The notes under the pieces: generated by a model
What the model was told of the DNA's origin: nothing
Seen by the model: only the letters and a program-made list of their open reading frames with translations
The model's database searches: none
Shown: in pieces, positions 56,120 to 63,955 of the stretch
Layout of the letters: each line of letters starts with the position of its first letter
Position numbering within the stretch: position 1 is the first letter of the stretch
DNA from: Aerococcus sp. HMSC062A02
Lineage (GTDB): Bacteria; Bacillota; Bacilli; Lactobacillales; Aerococcaceae
Assembly (NCBI RefSeq): GCF_001809535.1
Contig: NZ_KV797910.1
Location: 270,560 to 334,559, forward strand
Direction of reading: 5' to 3'
Length of the DNA stretch: 64,000 nucleotides
Translations under genes and position numbers: made by a program

Positions 56120-57319
56120 ATGGCAGACCGAGTGCCAGGGCTGACATATCGTGCAGTCTTTAAAGGAATTAATTTATTGCTCCAAGAAGATTCAAATATT
56201 GTAACAGACATTGTGGGACACGGGGGGATTGGTAAGTCCCAGCTCGTGCGTGAACTCGCCGCTGCAAATGACTTTCCCTTCTTTGAAATTACCTGCTCGC
56301 TCTTACAGCCTGGGGACCTGACCATGCCGGTGCCTAAGGAAGACCGGATCGATTACTATCTCAACCCGCAAGTCCAAGGGGCAGTTGATGCGGCTGAGGC
56401 TAATCCGGATAAAAAAGTGATCCTCTTCCTCGACGAATTTAATCGGCCGATCGCTATGGTTCAAGGGGAACTGATGAACCTAGTCCTCCAACGCAATCTT
56501 ATGGGGATCGACCTGCCAGACAATGTGGTTATTATTACGGCGGAAAACCCGTCTTCTGATGTTGAAGGCTTTGAAGGCTCTTCCTATGCGACCAATGCCC
56601 GGGATATGGCCATTAATGACCGGACCATGCGGATTCGGATGGGAACGACTTTAGACCAGTGGCTGGAATCTTTTGCCCAAGCTGACCATCCTAAGCGGCC
56701 AGGGCGTTCCATGATCCATCCGCTCATCCGGGACTTCCTCCAAGCAGAGGGCCGGCAATACTTCATTGTGATTGATGAAACCCGGGATAAGAATCCGACC
56801 CCTCGTGCTTATGAGCGCTTATCGGAGCTCTTCTATAACTATGAAGGGGCAGGCTATGATTTGCTTGATTTAGCAGATGATGACCTCTTGGCCTTCCTCG
56901 TTGAAGGGATTGACGGTTGTATCGGTGAAGAAGCCGGTCAAGTCTTCCTCTCCTATCTCCAAACCCACCAAGGCGACTTTATCAAGGCGTCGGAAGTGGT
57001 TGAAGCGGAAGGTCCTCACTTGGATGCTTCTATACTCGACCGCTACCAAGCTATGCAGGCCATTCGCAAGAAGCGAGTGATTGAAGACCTGACTGCCTAT
57101 CTCCTGGACCATGAGGATTTATTGACCGACCAGGACCTGCTTAGCCGTTACTTGGACCTCTTCTTGGCAACGGAAGCAGATGAGGTCTATAGCTTGGTCA
57201 AACGTCTGAACGAAGCCGAAGCAGACTCAGCTTTGGGACGTTTGAACCAAGCTCTCTCGAATTTTGATGCTTATGTGGACCGGGCCTTTGAGATCACCAT
57301 GGCCGTTTCGAAGAAATAA
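56120..57319 (+). CDS. MoxR-like AAA+ ATPase
   Basis: 399 residues. Walker A is GHGGIGKS (33-40), Walker B is VILFLDEFNRP (about 98-108), and sensor 1 appears as VVIITAENP with a following NDRTMRIRM arginine region. The C-terminal ~170 residues are helical with no known motif. ATG 56120 is 8 bases from AAAGGTGG; the longer frame from 56090 includes the ribosome site. MoxR-type ATPases work with VWA partners as chaperones for metal-cofactor or complex assembly; a VWA gene follows after 19 bases. The substrate is unknown. Confidence 0.85.
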   Translation: MADRVPGLTYRAVFKGINLLLQEDSNIVTDIVGHGGIGKSQLVRELAAANDFPFFEITCSLLQPGDLTMPVPKEDRIDYYLNPQVQGAVDAAEANPDKKVILFLDEFNRPIAMVQGELMNLVLQRNLMGIDLPDNVVIITAENPSSDVEGFEGSSYATNARDMAINDRTMRIRMGTTLDQWLESFAQADHPKRPGRSMIHPLIRDFLQAEGRQYFIVIDETRDKNPTPRAYERLSELFYNYEGAGYDLLDLADDDLLAFLVEGIDGCIGEEAGQVFLSYLQTHQGDFIKASEVVEAEGPHLDASILDRYQAMQAIRKKRVIEDLTAYLLDHEDLLTDQDLLSRYLDLFLATEADEVYSLVKRLNEAEADSALGRLNQALSNFDAYVDRAFEITMAVSKK

Positions 57320-57338
57320 TTAGGGAAAGGAGACCTGT

Positions 57339-58910
57339 ATGGACGGAATCAAGACAGATAAAAGTCGGGATGAATTGTTGGCTTTAATGGGTTCTAGCCA
57401 GCAGGAGCTCGCTATCGACAATATTGATAACCGCTATTTTCGCTTGCGGATTGCCTTCATCATTTACATGAATTTTGGGGCGGATGAGGACTACCAGACC
57501 TTTTCTGACCTCATGCACGAATTCATTGGGCTTTTAACGGCCTCTCTGATGACGGACCGCAGCTACAGTGGGGCTAACGACAGCCTCTTCGCGGGCATTA
57601 TTTACCGCTTGGACCGGCAGATGAGTAAGACCCTAGCTAAGCCCTTGAACTTATCCTTTGAGGGCTTACGCTTTACGCTCACTATCAATCCTATCCTTTT
57701 CTTCATGTATTATGAGAGTCCAAAGCAAATGTTGGCGGGGATTCGTCAGATTTGTTACCACATAATTTTTAATCATATGACCGATTATGACTGGGCCTTT
57801 CAAGAGACGGAGGATGCTAAGGTCATGAGCGTGGCGATGGAAACAGAGATTAACCAGTACATCCAAGACCTTCCCAGTCACGCCGTTTCCCTGCCTGGCT
57901 TAAGGAAGAAACTCGATGTCCGCCTACAGGAGAAGAAGGGGACCCTCTACTATTACCAAGAGATGAAGAAAATTGCTAATGATCCCTCCCATCCTAGCCA
58001 CAACCGGACCCTGTCGACCTTTGAGAAGATGAAGGGGTCGGGGCAGATGGATGATCTATATAGTCAGCTAGCGGGTAATTTTGATGAAGATAAGCTCTCG
58101 GACTTGCGCATTGATTCTGCCGAACAGCTCAACGATGAAATGAAGAAGAATTTCTCCATGCAGCAGGTCATCCCCCAGGGTAAGAATAACGACCTCCACC
58201 GTAAGATCATCAATGGCCTGGTTCGTAAGGCCTATGATGACTTGACCGATGAGATGCGGGAACACTTGTCGGGCCAATTATCGGAAAAGGTTAAACCGAT
58301 GAACAAGTCACGGGCCATCAACTGGAAGGATATTATCCAGAGGGGCGAGGGCGCAACTCCCGTTCCCTACCGCCTGTCTAAGAACCGGATGAACCGCCGG
58401 CAACCCTTCCGTATCGACTTGCCCGGCCGGGTCTTGGATACCGCAACGACCCTGATTGTTTTTGTCGACACCTCCGCCTCGCAAAATGAGGAAGCCCTAG
58501 CTTATAGCCTAGGTGAATTGGCCAATATCCAAAAGACTCTGGGCAACCAAGTCTGGCTGGTCCAAGTCGATACCAAGGTGGTGAAGGCTGAACGTTTGAC
58601 CCACCAGACCCTATCCCAGTTTTCTTTTGAAGGGCGGGGTGGGACGAGCTTTGCGCCGGCTTTTGAGTGGCTCCATGACCATGGCTTTAACGACCATAAT
58701 TCGGTAGCTGTCTACTTTACAGACGGTTACGGGGATGATGGTTTCGACCGCTATGGCTACCATAACATGTACTGGATCTTGACTCAGGCGGATCCTCAAG
58801 AAGAGAATCCCTTGTCGACCGAAAGTTATGGCAAGATTCTTTACTTGCGTCAAAGTGAAGCCTACAATAATCAATTGATGCAAAACCGCCTGCGCCAAAC
58901 CCATGATTAG
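57339..58910 (+). CDS. VWA-like protein with degenerate DUF2201 metallopeptidase domain
   Basis: 523 residues. The N-terminal ~180 resemble the putative metallopeptidase domain of DUF2201 proteins, but where that family has HExxH this protein has QICYH (137-141), so the first His and catalytic Glu are gone; the later METEIN (167-172) matches the AADxAIN block. The middle is charged and helical. The C-terminal ~150 residues are a VWA-like domain with MIDAS DTSAS and a later FTDGYGDDGF. GAAAGGAGACC precedes the ATG. It probably acts with the MoxR-like ATPase. Confidence 0.78.
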   Translation: MDGIKTDKSRDELLALMGSSQQELAIDNIDNRYFRLRIAFIIYMNFGADEDYQTFSDLMHEFIGLLTASLMTDRSYSGANDSLFAGIIYRLDRQMSKTLAKPLNLSFEGLRFTLTINPILFFMYYESPKQMLAGIRQICYHIIFNHMTDYDWAFQETEDAKVMSVAMETEINQYIQDLPSHAVSLPGLRKKLDVRLQEKKGTLYYYQEMKKIANDPSHPSHNRTLSTFEKMKGSGQMDDLYSQLAGNFDEDKLSDLRIDSAEQLNDEMKKNFSMQQVIPQGKNNDLHRKIINGLVRKAYDDLTDEMREHLSGQLSEKVKPMNKSRAINWKDIIQRGEGATPVPYRLSKNRMNRRQPFRIDLPGRVLDTATTLIVFVDTSASQNEEALAYSLGELANIQKTLGNQVWLVQVDTKVVKAERLTHQTLSQFSFEGRGGTSFAPAFEWLHDHGFNDHNSVAVYFTDGYGDDGFDRYGYHNMYWILTQADPQEENPLSTESYGKILYLRQSEAYNNQLMQNRLRQTHD

Positions 58911-58923
58911 AAGGAGGAGGCTT

Positions 58924-59391
58924 ATGTCGCAAACACATGACCTGAAAAAAGCGCTAATCCGGGTGCAATTTGGGGATTATTTACCCTTGGTTCAATCCTT
59001 CAGCTATCCGGAATTAGAGCCCCTAGAGATTGAACCCCACTTTAACTTTTCGGAGATTTCGGATGAAGCTGCTTTCTATATGGTCGCTCAAGGCTATCTC
59101 GACCACTGGAATTCCAGCTATCAGAAGGAGAGTCTCGTGCGTAAGGGAAACCTCTATCGTCAGGAACACCGGGTAGTCGATGAAGTGGAAGATGACTTCC
59201 TAGAAGCCGTATGGCAAGCCTATGTTCAAGTCAAAGAGGCGGCCCAAAGCCAAGATTCAAGTGCCTCCCAGTCGAGTATTACCCGGCATGGGAGCCAGGA
59301 ATCGATTTGGGAACAACTCATGCGTGATGGGGTTCCCGAACTCAAGCAGAAGGTGAGCCAGTATAAGGCCCGCTATGGTTTAGATGATTAG
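58924..59391 (+). CDS. Unknown protein of the MoxR/VWA cassette
   Basis: 155 residues, acidic, no signal or membrane segment and no domain that I recognise. The N-terminal half has SYPELEPLEIEPHFNFSEI and aromatic patches. A Ser/Gln-rich stretch follows (QSQDSSASQSSITRHGSQES, about 110-130), then a short helical C-terminus. GGAGGAGGC ahead of ATG 58924 shows that it is translated. It lies 13 bases after the VWA gene and 17 before the thiamine-binding-like gene, so it likely belongs to the same complex. Confidence 0.7.
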   Translation: MSQTHDLKKALIRVQFGDYLPLVQSFSYPELEPLEIEPHFNFSEISDEAAFYMVAQGYLDHWNSSYQKESLVRKGNLYRQEHRVVDEVEDDFLEAVWQAYVQVKEAAQSQDSSASQSSITRHGSQESIWEQLMRDGVPELKQKVSQYKARYGLDD

Positions 59392-59408
59392 GAAAGGAGT
59401 CTTTGAAT

Positions 59409-59735
59409 ATGTCACAATTAAATACCCTATGTGCGCTCGCTATTGCCCCTTACGGACAAGGTGACCACCTGTCTCAATATGTCATCCAAGCGGTGAAGGT
59501 GATCCAAGATTCAGGACTGCCTTACCAGACCCACGCTATGACGACCGAAATCGAAGGGGATTTGGATGAAGTGATGGCGGTGGTGACCAAGGCTGCTAAG
59601 GTCTTGGCTGAAAATGGCATCCGCACCGAAATTAGCTTCCGAGCTGACATTCGTCCAGGCCGGGAAGATGCCTTTGAACAAAAGAAGGCTAGCCTCGCCC
59701 GGGAAGAGAAAAAACTGGCTGATAAAGAAGATTAA
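59409..59735 (+). CDS. Thiamine-binding-like protein (MTH1187/YqgV family)
   Basis: 108 residues of the MTH1187/YkoF-type ferredoxin fold: NTLCALAIAPYGQGDHLSQYV, then SGLPYQTHAMTTEIEGDLDEVMAVV and a C-terminal RTEISFRADIRPGR. Members bind thiamine or related small ligands as tetramers; ligand binding here is inference. ATG 59409 follows GGAAAGGAGTC; the TTG at 59403 is an alternative. It is the last gene of the MoxR/VWA unit and is followed by a shared terminator. A functional link to that unit is not proven. Confidence 0.82.
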   Translation: MSQLNTLCALAIAPYGQGDHLSQYVIQAVKVIQDSGLPYQTHAMTTEIEGDLDEVMAVVTKAAKVLAENGIRTEISFRADIRPGREDAFEQKKASLAREEKKLADKED

Positions 59736-59741
59736 AAAAAG

Positions 59742-59780
59742 AGATTGGCTCCAGATAAAAACTGGAGTCAATCTTTTTTA
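59742..59780. terminator. Bidirectional terminator at the end of the MoxR/VWA unit
   Basis: AGATTGGCTCCAG (59742-59754)/CTGGAGTCAATCT (59762-59774) with one G-U pair, an A-run to the left and a T-run to the right. Confidence 0.9.
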
Positions 59781-59787
59781 GTGAAGC

Positions 59788-60912
59788 TTATAAATCAGAG
59801 GCACGGAAGGCTTCTGCTAGGGAGATTTGGCTAGGGATGCCGAGTTTTTGGAAGGCTTTGTCGAGGGCCTTGTACATGGCTTCAAAATAAGCCACTTCCA
59901 TATTGGATCCCATGTGGGCAATCCGCAAGATGCGCTCACCGAGAGGGCCGTCGCCATTAGCGATTAAGAGGCCTTCTTCTTTAACTTCTGCCATTACATC
60001 AAAACTGTTAAAGCCTTCGGGAAGGAGTACAGCTGTTAGGGTATTGGCAGGATGGTCTTTGGCATAGAGTTCAAAACCTGCTTCTTGGAAAATCTGCCGC
60101 GTCTTACCAGCCCATTTGGCGTGCTTAGCAGCGAAGTCATGGGAGAGGGTTTGGTCTAAGGCAGCATCCATGGCATAGACTAAGTTCTCGCTCATGGTAT
60201 AAGGAAAATCGAAGTGGTCATTATCAAAATTAAGATAGGACTTAAAGTTGGAATAGAAAGAAGGGATGGGACTTTGCCGCTGGTCGAGCCGGTCCAAGGC
60301 CTTTTGAGATAGTGTCACGGTACCAATACCAACCGGGGCAGAGAAGCATTTTTGACTGCCCCCGAGCAAGACATCCACTTGGGCGCGGTCAAAGTCGATA
60401 GCTTCGCCTCCGATTCCAGAGACGGAGTCCACAATGGATAAGATGTCATAGCGGTGGAGCAAGTTTCCGATGCCATGGATGTCATTTGAGATTCCCGTAG
60501 GTGTTTCACAATGGACGAAAGTAGCCACTTGGAAATCAGAGTCCTTTTCTAAGAAGGCTTCCAATTCATCAAGTTTAATGCCGTGCCGCCAGTCTTGTTC
60601 GAAGAGAACAGGTTCACCGCCAACAAAACGTACAAAATCTGCAAAACCGGCCCCATAGACCCCATTGGAGAGGACTAAGACCCGGTCACCCGCTTCAACC
60701 ATGGAGAAGATGGCCGCTTCTAAGGTGATGAGCGCTTCGCCTATCATGAAGAAGGAAGGGGCATCCGTCTGAAGGACTTGTGAAACTTTCTTTTCCACTT
60801 GGCGCTGGTAGTTGGTGTAGTCATGTTCAAGGTCGGTATTCGTTTTCGACTGGGCAAAGGCTTTGAGGACCTTGTCAGTCACATGGGAAGGACCTGGACT
60901 AAGATTTAACAT
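59788..60912 (-). CDS. Class-V aminotransferase (alanine-glyoxylate/serine-pyruvate type)
   Basis: 374 residues, PLP fold type I. The N-terminus LNLSPGPSHVTDKVL is the family start, and the PLP lysine lies in GGSQKCFSAPVG. Aminotransferases of this group move amino groups among alanine, serine, glyoxylate and pyruvate; related enzymes act on phosphonates or ureidoglycine, so the substrate is open. The start is ATG 60912 with GAAAGGAAG on the minus strand; the longer frame to 60945 includes that site. It lies 45 bases downstream of a short-chain dehydrogenase gene and is probably co-transcribed. Confidence 0.87.
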   Translation of the reverse strand: MLNLSPGPSHVTDKVLKAFAQSKTNTDLEHDYTNYQRQVEKKVSQVLQTDAPSFFMIGEALITLEAAIFSMVEAGDRVLVLSNGVYGAGFADFVRFVGGEPVLFEQDWRHGIKLDELEAFLEKDSDFQVATFVHCETPTGISNDIHGIGNLLHRYDILSIVDSVSGIGGEAIDFDRAQVDVLLGGSQKCFSAPVGIGTVTLSQKALDRLDQRQSPIPSFYSNFKSYLNFDNDHFDFPYTMSENLVYAMDAALDQTLSHDFAAKHAKWAGKTRQIFQEAGFELYAKDHPANTLTAVLLPEGFNSFDVMAEVKEEGLLIANGDGPLGERILRIAHMGSNMEVAYFEAMYKALDKAFQKLGIPSQISLAEAFRASDL

Positions 60913-60957
60913 AGCAAAACTTCCTTTCAAAAACATTTTATTCATTATAATACAATT

Positions 60958-61719
60958 CTAATCTTTTGCCCACCGGTTGGGTAATTGCGGATCGAGGAGT
61001 TCAAATTCGCGGCTGTCTAGGTTTACCTTAGCTAAGACTTTATCGCTCTTAATCAGCTGGTCCAGGAAGGCGGCAATCTCATCCGCTTCATTGTAGCGTT
61101 TCCAAACATCGTCAGCTGTCAGACTCTCATCCTGAGAGGCCACATTGATGAAAGCGGTGTTAACAGCAGCCGGCGCTAAAATTTTGACTTGGACCGCTGC
61201 CTCTTGGTTATGGAGATAGCGGCCAATATTTTCGGAAAAGGCGCTGATATAGAACTTCATCGGACTGTAGAAGGGTGAAGATTCCATCAGCTCATAGCCT
61301 GCCACTGAAGAAACATTGACCAGGCAAGCTCCCTCGATGGCTTGGTAATCACGCAAGTAATACTGGCTGAGCAGAGTAGGGGCTAGCATATCCACCTTCA
61401 TCAGTTCTAAGATTTCGTCACTCGTCTGGCTAAGGAAGTCCTTACTATTAGAGAAACCCGCATTGTTGATCCAACACTTAATGTGATAAGCTTTGGTCTT
61501 TTGGTAAAAAGTTTCCAGCTCGTCAATCTGGCTAAGATCTTGGACCAGGTAGTCAACCTTGATGCTAGGATATTTGTCTTCCAATTCTTCTTTTAAGGCA
61601 GCCAGTTTTTCTTCGCGGCGGGCAACCAAGATGAGGTTTTCCCCTTGGCTAGCGGCTAAGCGGGCATAAGCTTCACCAATCCCTGAACTGGCACCTGTAA
61701 TTAATGTATATGTTGTCAT
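60958..61719 (-). CDS. Short-chain dehydrogenase/reductase
   Basis: 253 residues, classical SDR. The NAD(P)-binding motif is TGASSGIG (8-15), followed by ARR, which favours NADP. NNAG is present, and the catalytic Ser-Tyr-Lys are in NVSSVAG and YSPMK. It resembles the YqjQ/DltE-like group; the substrate is unknown. AAAGGAGGATG on the minus strand marks the start. It is followed by the aminotransferase gene and may supply or use a carbonyl compound for it. Confidence 0.87.
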   Translation of the reverse strand: MTTYTLITGASSGIGEAYARLAASQGENLILVARREEKLAALKEELEDKYPSIKVDYLVQDLSQIDELETFYQKTKAYHIKCWINNAGFSNSKDFLSQTSDEILELMKVDMLAPTLLSQYYLRDYQAIEGACLVNVSSVAGYELMESSPFYSPMKFYISAFSENIGRYLHNQEAAVQVKILAPAAVNTAFINVASQDESLTADDVWKRYNEADEIAAFLDQLIKSDKVLAKVNLDSREFELLDPQLPNRWAKD

Positions 61720-61895
61720 GAGTCATCCTCCTTTAGCTCCAGTATAACATGGAAAGGCTTTCAATTCAGAGCATGACCCCTGAACCAAAGCAAATGAATA
61801 CATCAGCTTTTTATCTAAAGTCTTGTAAAAACAGATTAAAGCATATGCCTATTATCCATGTTTTGCCGGATAGCAAAATTATTTATAAAAAGGCC

Positions 61896-61924
61896 TTGCC
61901 TTTCTATTGGAAATTAGGTAGAAT
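61896..61924 (+). promoter_or_regulatory. Promoter of tRNA-Ala
   Basis: TTGCCT (61896-61901), 17-base spacer, TAGAAT (61919-61924), 13 bases before the mature tRNA. Confidence 0.75.
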
Positions 61925-61936
61925 GGTCTTATTGAC

Positions 61937-62009
61937 GGGGGCGTAGCTCAGTTGGGAGAGCGCTACACTGGCAGTGTAGAGGTCGTCGGTTCGAGCCCGA
62001 TCGTCTCCA
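61937..62009 (+). tRNA. tRNA-Ala(GGC)
   Basis: 73 bases. The acceptor GGGGGCG (61937-61943) pairs with CGTCTCC (62002-62008) with two G-U pairs; discriminator A. D arm GCTC/GAGC; anticodon stem CTACA/TGTAG with loop CTGGCAG, so the anticodon is GGC; T arm GTCGGTTCGAGCCCGAT. No CCA is encoded. Confidence 0.95.
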
Positions 62010-62177
62010 TTGAAGGGGTTTTGTTCGCTCAAAAACAAGCCTAAAACGTTGATATGAAGGCTTTCTTGAAAAAGTACGAAATGTTTGAAAGCATACCCCT
62101 CCAGTATAAAGCTTGAGGGATAAAGACCCCGCAAGAGTTGAGGAGGGACTGCATTAGCTCTCCTGCTTACAGATATG
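62010..62177 (+). other. Trailer between tRNA-Ala and its terminator
   Basis: 168 bases with no ORF. It holds pairing segments such as GGAGGGACTGCATTAGCTCTCC (ends pair, about 62142-62163). It could be simple trailer or a small RNA cut from the tRNA precursor; I recognise no family. Confidence 0.3.
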
Positions 62178-62207
62178 AAGCCATGGTTTTGCCGTGGCTT
62201 TTTCTTT
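62178..62207 (+). terminator. Terminator downstream of tRNA-Ala
   Basis: AAGCCATGG (62178-62186)/CCGTGGCTT (62192-62200), one T-G pair, TTTTG loop, T-rich tail. It leaves about 170 transcribed bases after the tRNA. Confidence 0.75.
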
Positions 62208-62209
62208 TG

Positions 62210-62705
62210 TCTCTTTTTAGCAATGTTTAAGGGGAGTCCCACATGCAAAGGGAGATAGCAATTTAAGTTATGATTCGTAAGTAGTAGACGCCACATAAAC
62301 AAGGAGAATACTATCTTTTCAAACAGTTTGTGGGTGTTGAGTTGGCTCTAAATGTACAGGTGAGAAATAAAACTGCTCCGAAACTGCTTCACTAGCTCCA
62401 CATGTGCAAGAGGATAATTGTTCTGCTTGATTTAAAGAGGGTCCACGGTACGGAAGCCCTCACACTCATAGAATTAAAGTGCCTTTTAATTACTAAGAAA
62501 TCATAAGGAAAAAGCTCTCTCTGCACTCATGGGGAAACTGCCCAATCTTGACATCAATTCTAGACCATATATTCGGTTAGATAATAGCTTTTAACAGGTA
62601 GCTAGTACCGCTCAGCTCCTATCTATTCATTTCAGGTTCTATGAACTTGCCAGGGTGGGGTAGGCACTACAGACCTTTGACAATTGAATAATAAGGGGCT
62701 AAGTG
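62210..62705. other. Gene-poor region between tRNA-Ala and the toxin-antitoxin pair
   Basis: About 500 bases with no supportable gene on either strand; stops are dense in all frames apart from an antisense frame running into the tRNA. I see no tRNA 3'-end duplication, IS ends or known RNA. Such a gap after a tRNA, next to a toxin-antitoxin pair, can be the scar of a lost element, but no direct sign of it is visible. Confidence 0.4.
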
Positions 62706-62754
62706 TAGACTATCATGTTAAATTAGCTTATAATGTAATTACTAAAATAATTAC
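62706..62754 (+). promoter_or_regulatory. Promoter and operator palindrome of the toxin-antitoxin operon
   Basis: TAGACT (62706-62711), 17-base spacer, perfect TATAAT (62729-62734), directly followed by the inverted repeat GTAATTA (62735-62741)/TAATTAC (62748-62754) across the transcription start. This is where an AbrB-type antitoxin would bind for autorepression. Confidence 0.65.
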
Positions 62755-62771
62755 TTATGAGGAGTGATAAA

Positions 62772-63098
62772 ATGGTAGTAAAAGCAAGGAGGCAAGGAAA
62801 TTCTTTAATGATTACCATTCCAAAAGCCTTTAATGTTACTGAGGGAGCCAGCTTTAAACCCCACTTACAAGAAGATGGAATTTTCTTTGAACGAGTGGAG
62901 AGCGTTCCCCGTTTTGTAGATGACTTTGACGCTTTGTTATTAACTGATATTGTCAAAGCTGGTTTTACAGACGGTGAAGCAATTATTAAAGAGATGGAAC
63001 GGCGAAAGAAATTCATGGAAGAGCGTTTATCTGAGATGATGGAAGAGCCAGCGAGTGAAATGACTGAAGAGGATTTTAATCGTGAATTTGGATTATAG
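62772..63098 (+). CDS. AbrB/MazE-like antitoxin
   Basis: 108 residues. The N-terminal ~50 (MVVKARRQGNSLMITIPKAF, then GASFKPHLQEDGIFF) form a SpoVT/AbrB swapped-hairpin DNA-binding domain as in MazE. The C-terminal half is acidic and helical with EEPASEMTEEDFNREFG, a typical toxin-wrapping tail. ATG 62772 is 7 bases from AGGAG; the in-frame ATG at 62757 overlaps that site. It overlaps the toxin gene by 17 bases. It probably neutralises the toxin and represses the operon through the upstream palindrome. Confidence 0.8.
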   Translation: MVVKARRQGNSLMITIPKAFNVTEGASFKPHLQEDGIFFERVESVPRFVDDFDALLLTDIVKAGFTDGEAIIKEMERRKKFMEERLSEMMEEPASEMTEEDFNREFGL

Positions 63099-63381
63099 AA
63101 TCTATTTCAGAAATAATGCCAAGCGGGAACTGAAGAAGCTGAAAGATAAAGGCCTGATGAAGTTGATTAGAGATGAAATATATCAAGTAATCGCCAAAGA
63201 TCCTCATTGCGGAGATAGGAAAAAGGGCAAGTTGAAGGATATTTATACTAGACCAATCCACTATCAAAAATCACAATATCGAATTGCCTACACCATCCAC
63301 GAAGACATTGTTACAGTGGAGATTATCCAAGTTGCTAGCCGTGAAAACTTTTATAAAGAGCTAAGCAGAAAAATTCCTTAG
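63082..63381 (+). CDS. RelE/ParE-superfamily toxin
   Basis: 99 residues, basic. The fold pattern fits RelE/ParE: YRIYFRNNAKRELKKLKDKG, an internal helix, then GKLKDIYTRPIHYQKSQYRI, AYTIHEDIVTVEIIQVASRE and a C-terminal FYKEL. Members are ribosome-dependent mRNases (RelE) or gyrase poisons (ParE); which one cannot be told. It starts at GTG 63082 inside the antitoxin gene, with GAGG 9 bases upstream. Pairing with an AbrB-type antitoxin, and not the more usual RHH/HTH/Phd type, is uncommon but known in Lactobacillales. Confidence 0.8.
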   Translation: MNLDYRIYFRNNAKRELKKLKDKGLMKLIRDEIYQVIAKDPHCGDRKKGKLKDIYTRPIHYQKSQYRIAYTIHEDIVTVEIIQVASRENFYKELSRKIP

Positions 63382-63648
63382 TGGCTAATCATACTAACTA
63401 AAACACTTAGCCACCGATCAATTGATGTTGTTTTGCTTGACTATAAAGACAATGTTTTGTCTGTATAATGACTCTCCAAATGATGATATAGTGTTCCTTT
63501 ATCAAAAATTAAACGAATAAATATGTAATAATAAAGAGACTAGAGACTCCTTGTTTCTTTTGGATATGGGCTTTCTGTAAGATCTGTGATATTCTCAGCT
63601 CATAAAATAGAGTAGCTAATTCAGTTGGTAACTGCTAATCAATAACAT
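63382..63648. other. Intergenic stretch after the toxin gene
   Basis: 267 bases without a supportable gene. It contains a -10-like TATAAT (63464-63469) just after an inverted repeat AGACAA/TTGTCT (about 63449-63463), and a 31-codon frame from 63424 with no ribosome site. No RNA family recognised. Confidence 0.3.
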
Positions 63649-63709
63649 ATCAAGATAAAATAAGCGCTCCAGGTCAAAATTTATCCCGGAGCGCTTATTT
63701 TATCTTGAT
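63649..63709. terminator. Strong bidirectional terminator
   Basis: A perfect 22-bp stem, 63649-63670 with 63688-63709, with GCGCTCC at its inner end and A/T-rich outer part; 17-base loop. The stop codon of the minus-strand gene lies inside it. Confidence 0.92.
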
Positions 63710-63955
63710 GTTCTGGAAGCAAAGTATTTCCACATATTTAAGAAGAAAACTAGGAGGAGAAGGTAGCGGACGATATCAAATATCTTCAAGAAGAAGTTTT
63801 CGTAGCTGACGGGTGATAGGAGGTAGATTAAGTAGAAAGAGAACTAGGCAGAAGCATACGCTCAAGGTAATCCCCACGAACATGGAAGAGGTCCGAATGG
63901 GTTGTTTAAGCTTCAAGCACTCTAAGAAATATTCTTTTACATCGTCAATATGCAT
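63700..63955 (-). pseudogene. Small membrane-protein gene broken by a frameshift
   Basis: From ATG 63955 (ribosome site AAGGTGG) the frame reads MHIDDVKEYFLECLKLKQPI and a membrane segment (MFVGITLSVCFCLVLFLL), then stops at 63776. A second frame, open from 63843 down to TAA at 63700, continues as SPVSYENFFLKIFDIVRYLL and a second membrane segment LLLVFFLNMWKYF. It ends exactly in the strong terminator. Total length is 256 bases, 85 codons plus one base, so one base change would restore a two-helix protein of about 84 residues. I do not recognise the family. Sequencing error is possible. Confidence 0.5.

Noticed and set aside
61749-61946. 65-residue plus-strand frame
   Set aside because: It runs through the tRNA-Ala promoter into the tRNA; no ribosome site and no protein-like pattern.
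61904-62302. 132-residue minus-strand frame with GDDRARTDDLYTASVALSQL-type sequence
   Set aside because: It is the antisense translation of tRNA-Ala, a well-known false gene; no ribosome site.
62603-62617. Similarity to the 3' end of 23S rRNA on the minus strand
   Set aside because: Only about 15 bases match; flanks do not, so it is chance.
63424-63519. 31-codon frame after the toxin gene
   Set aside because: No ribosome site and no recognised similarity.
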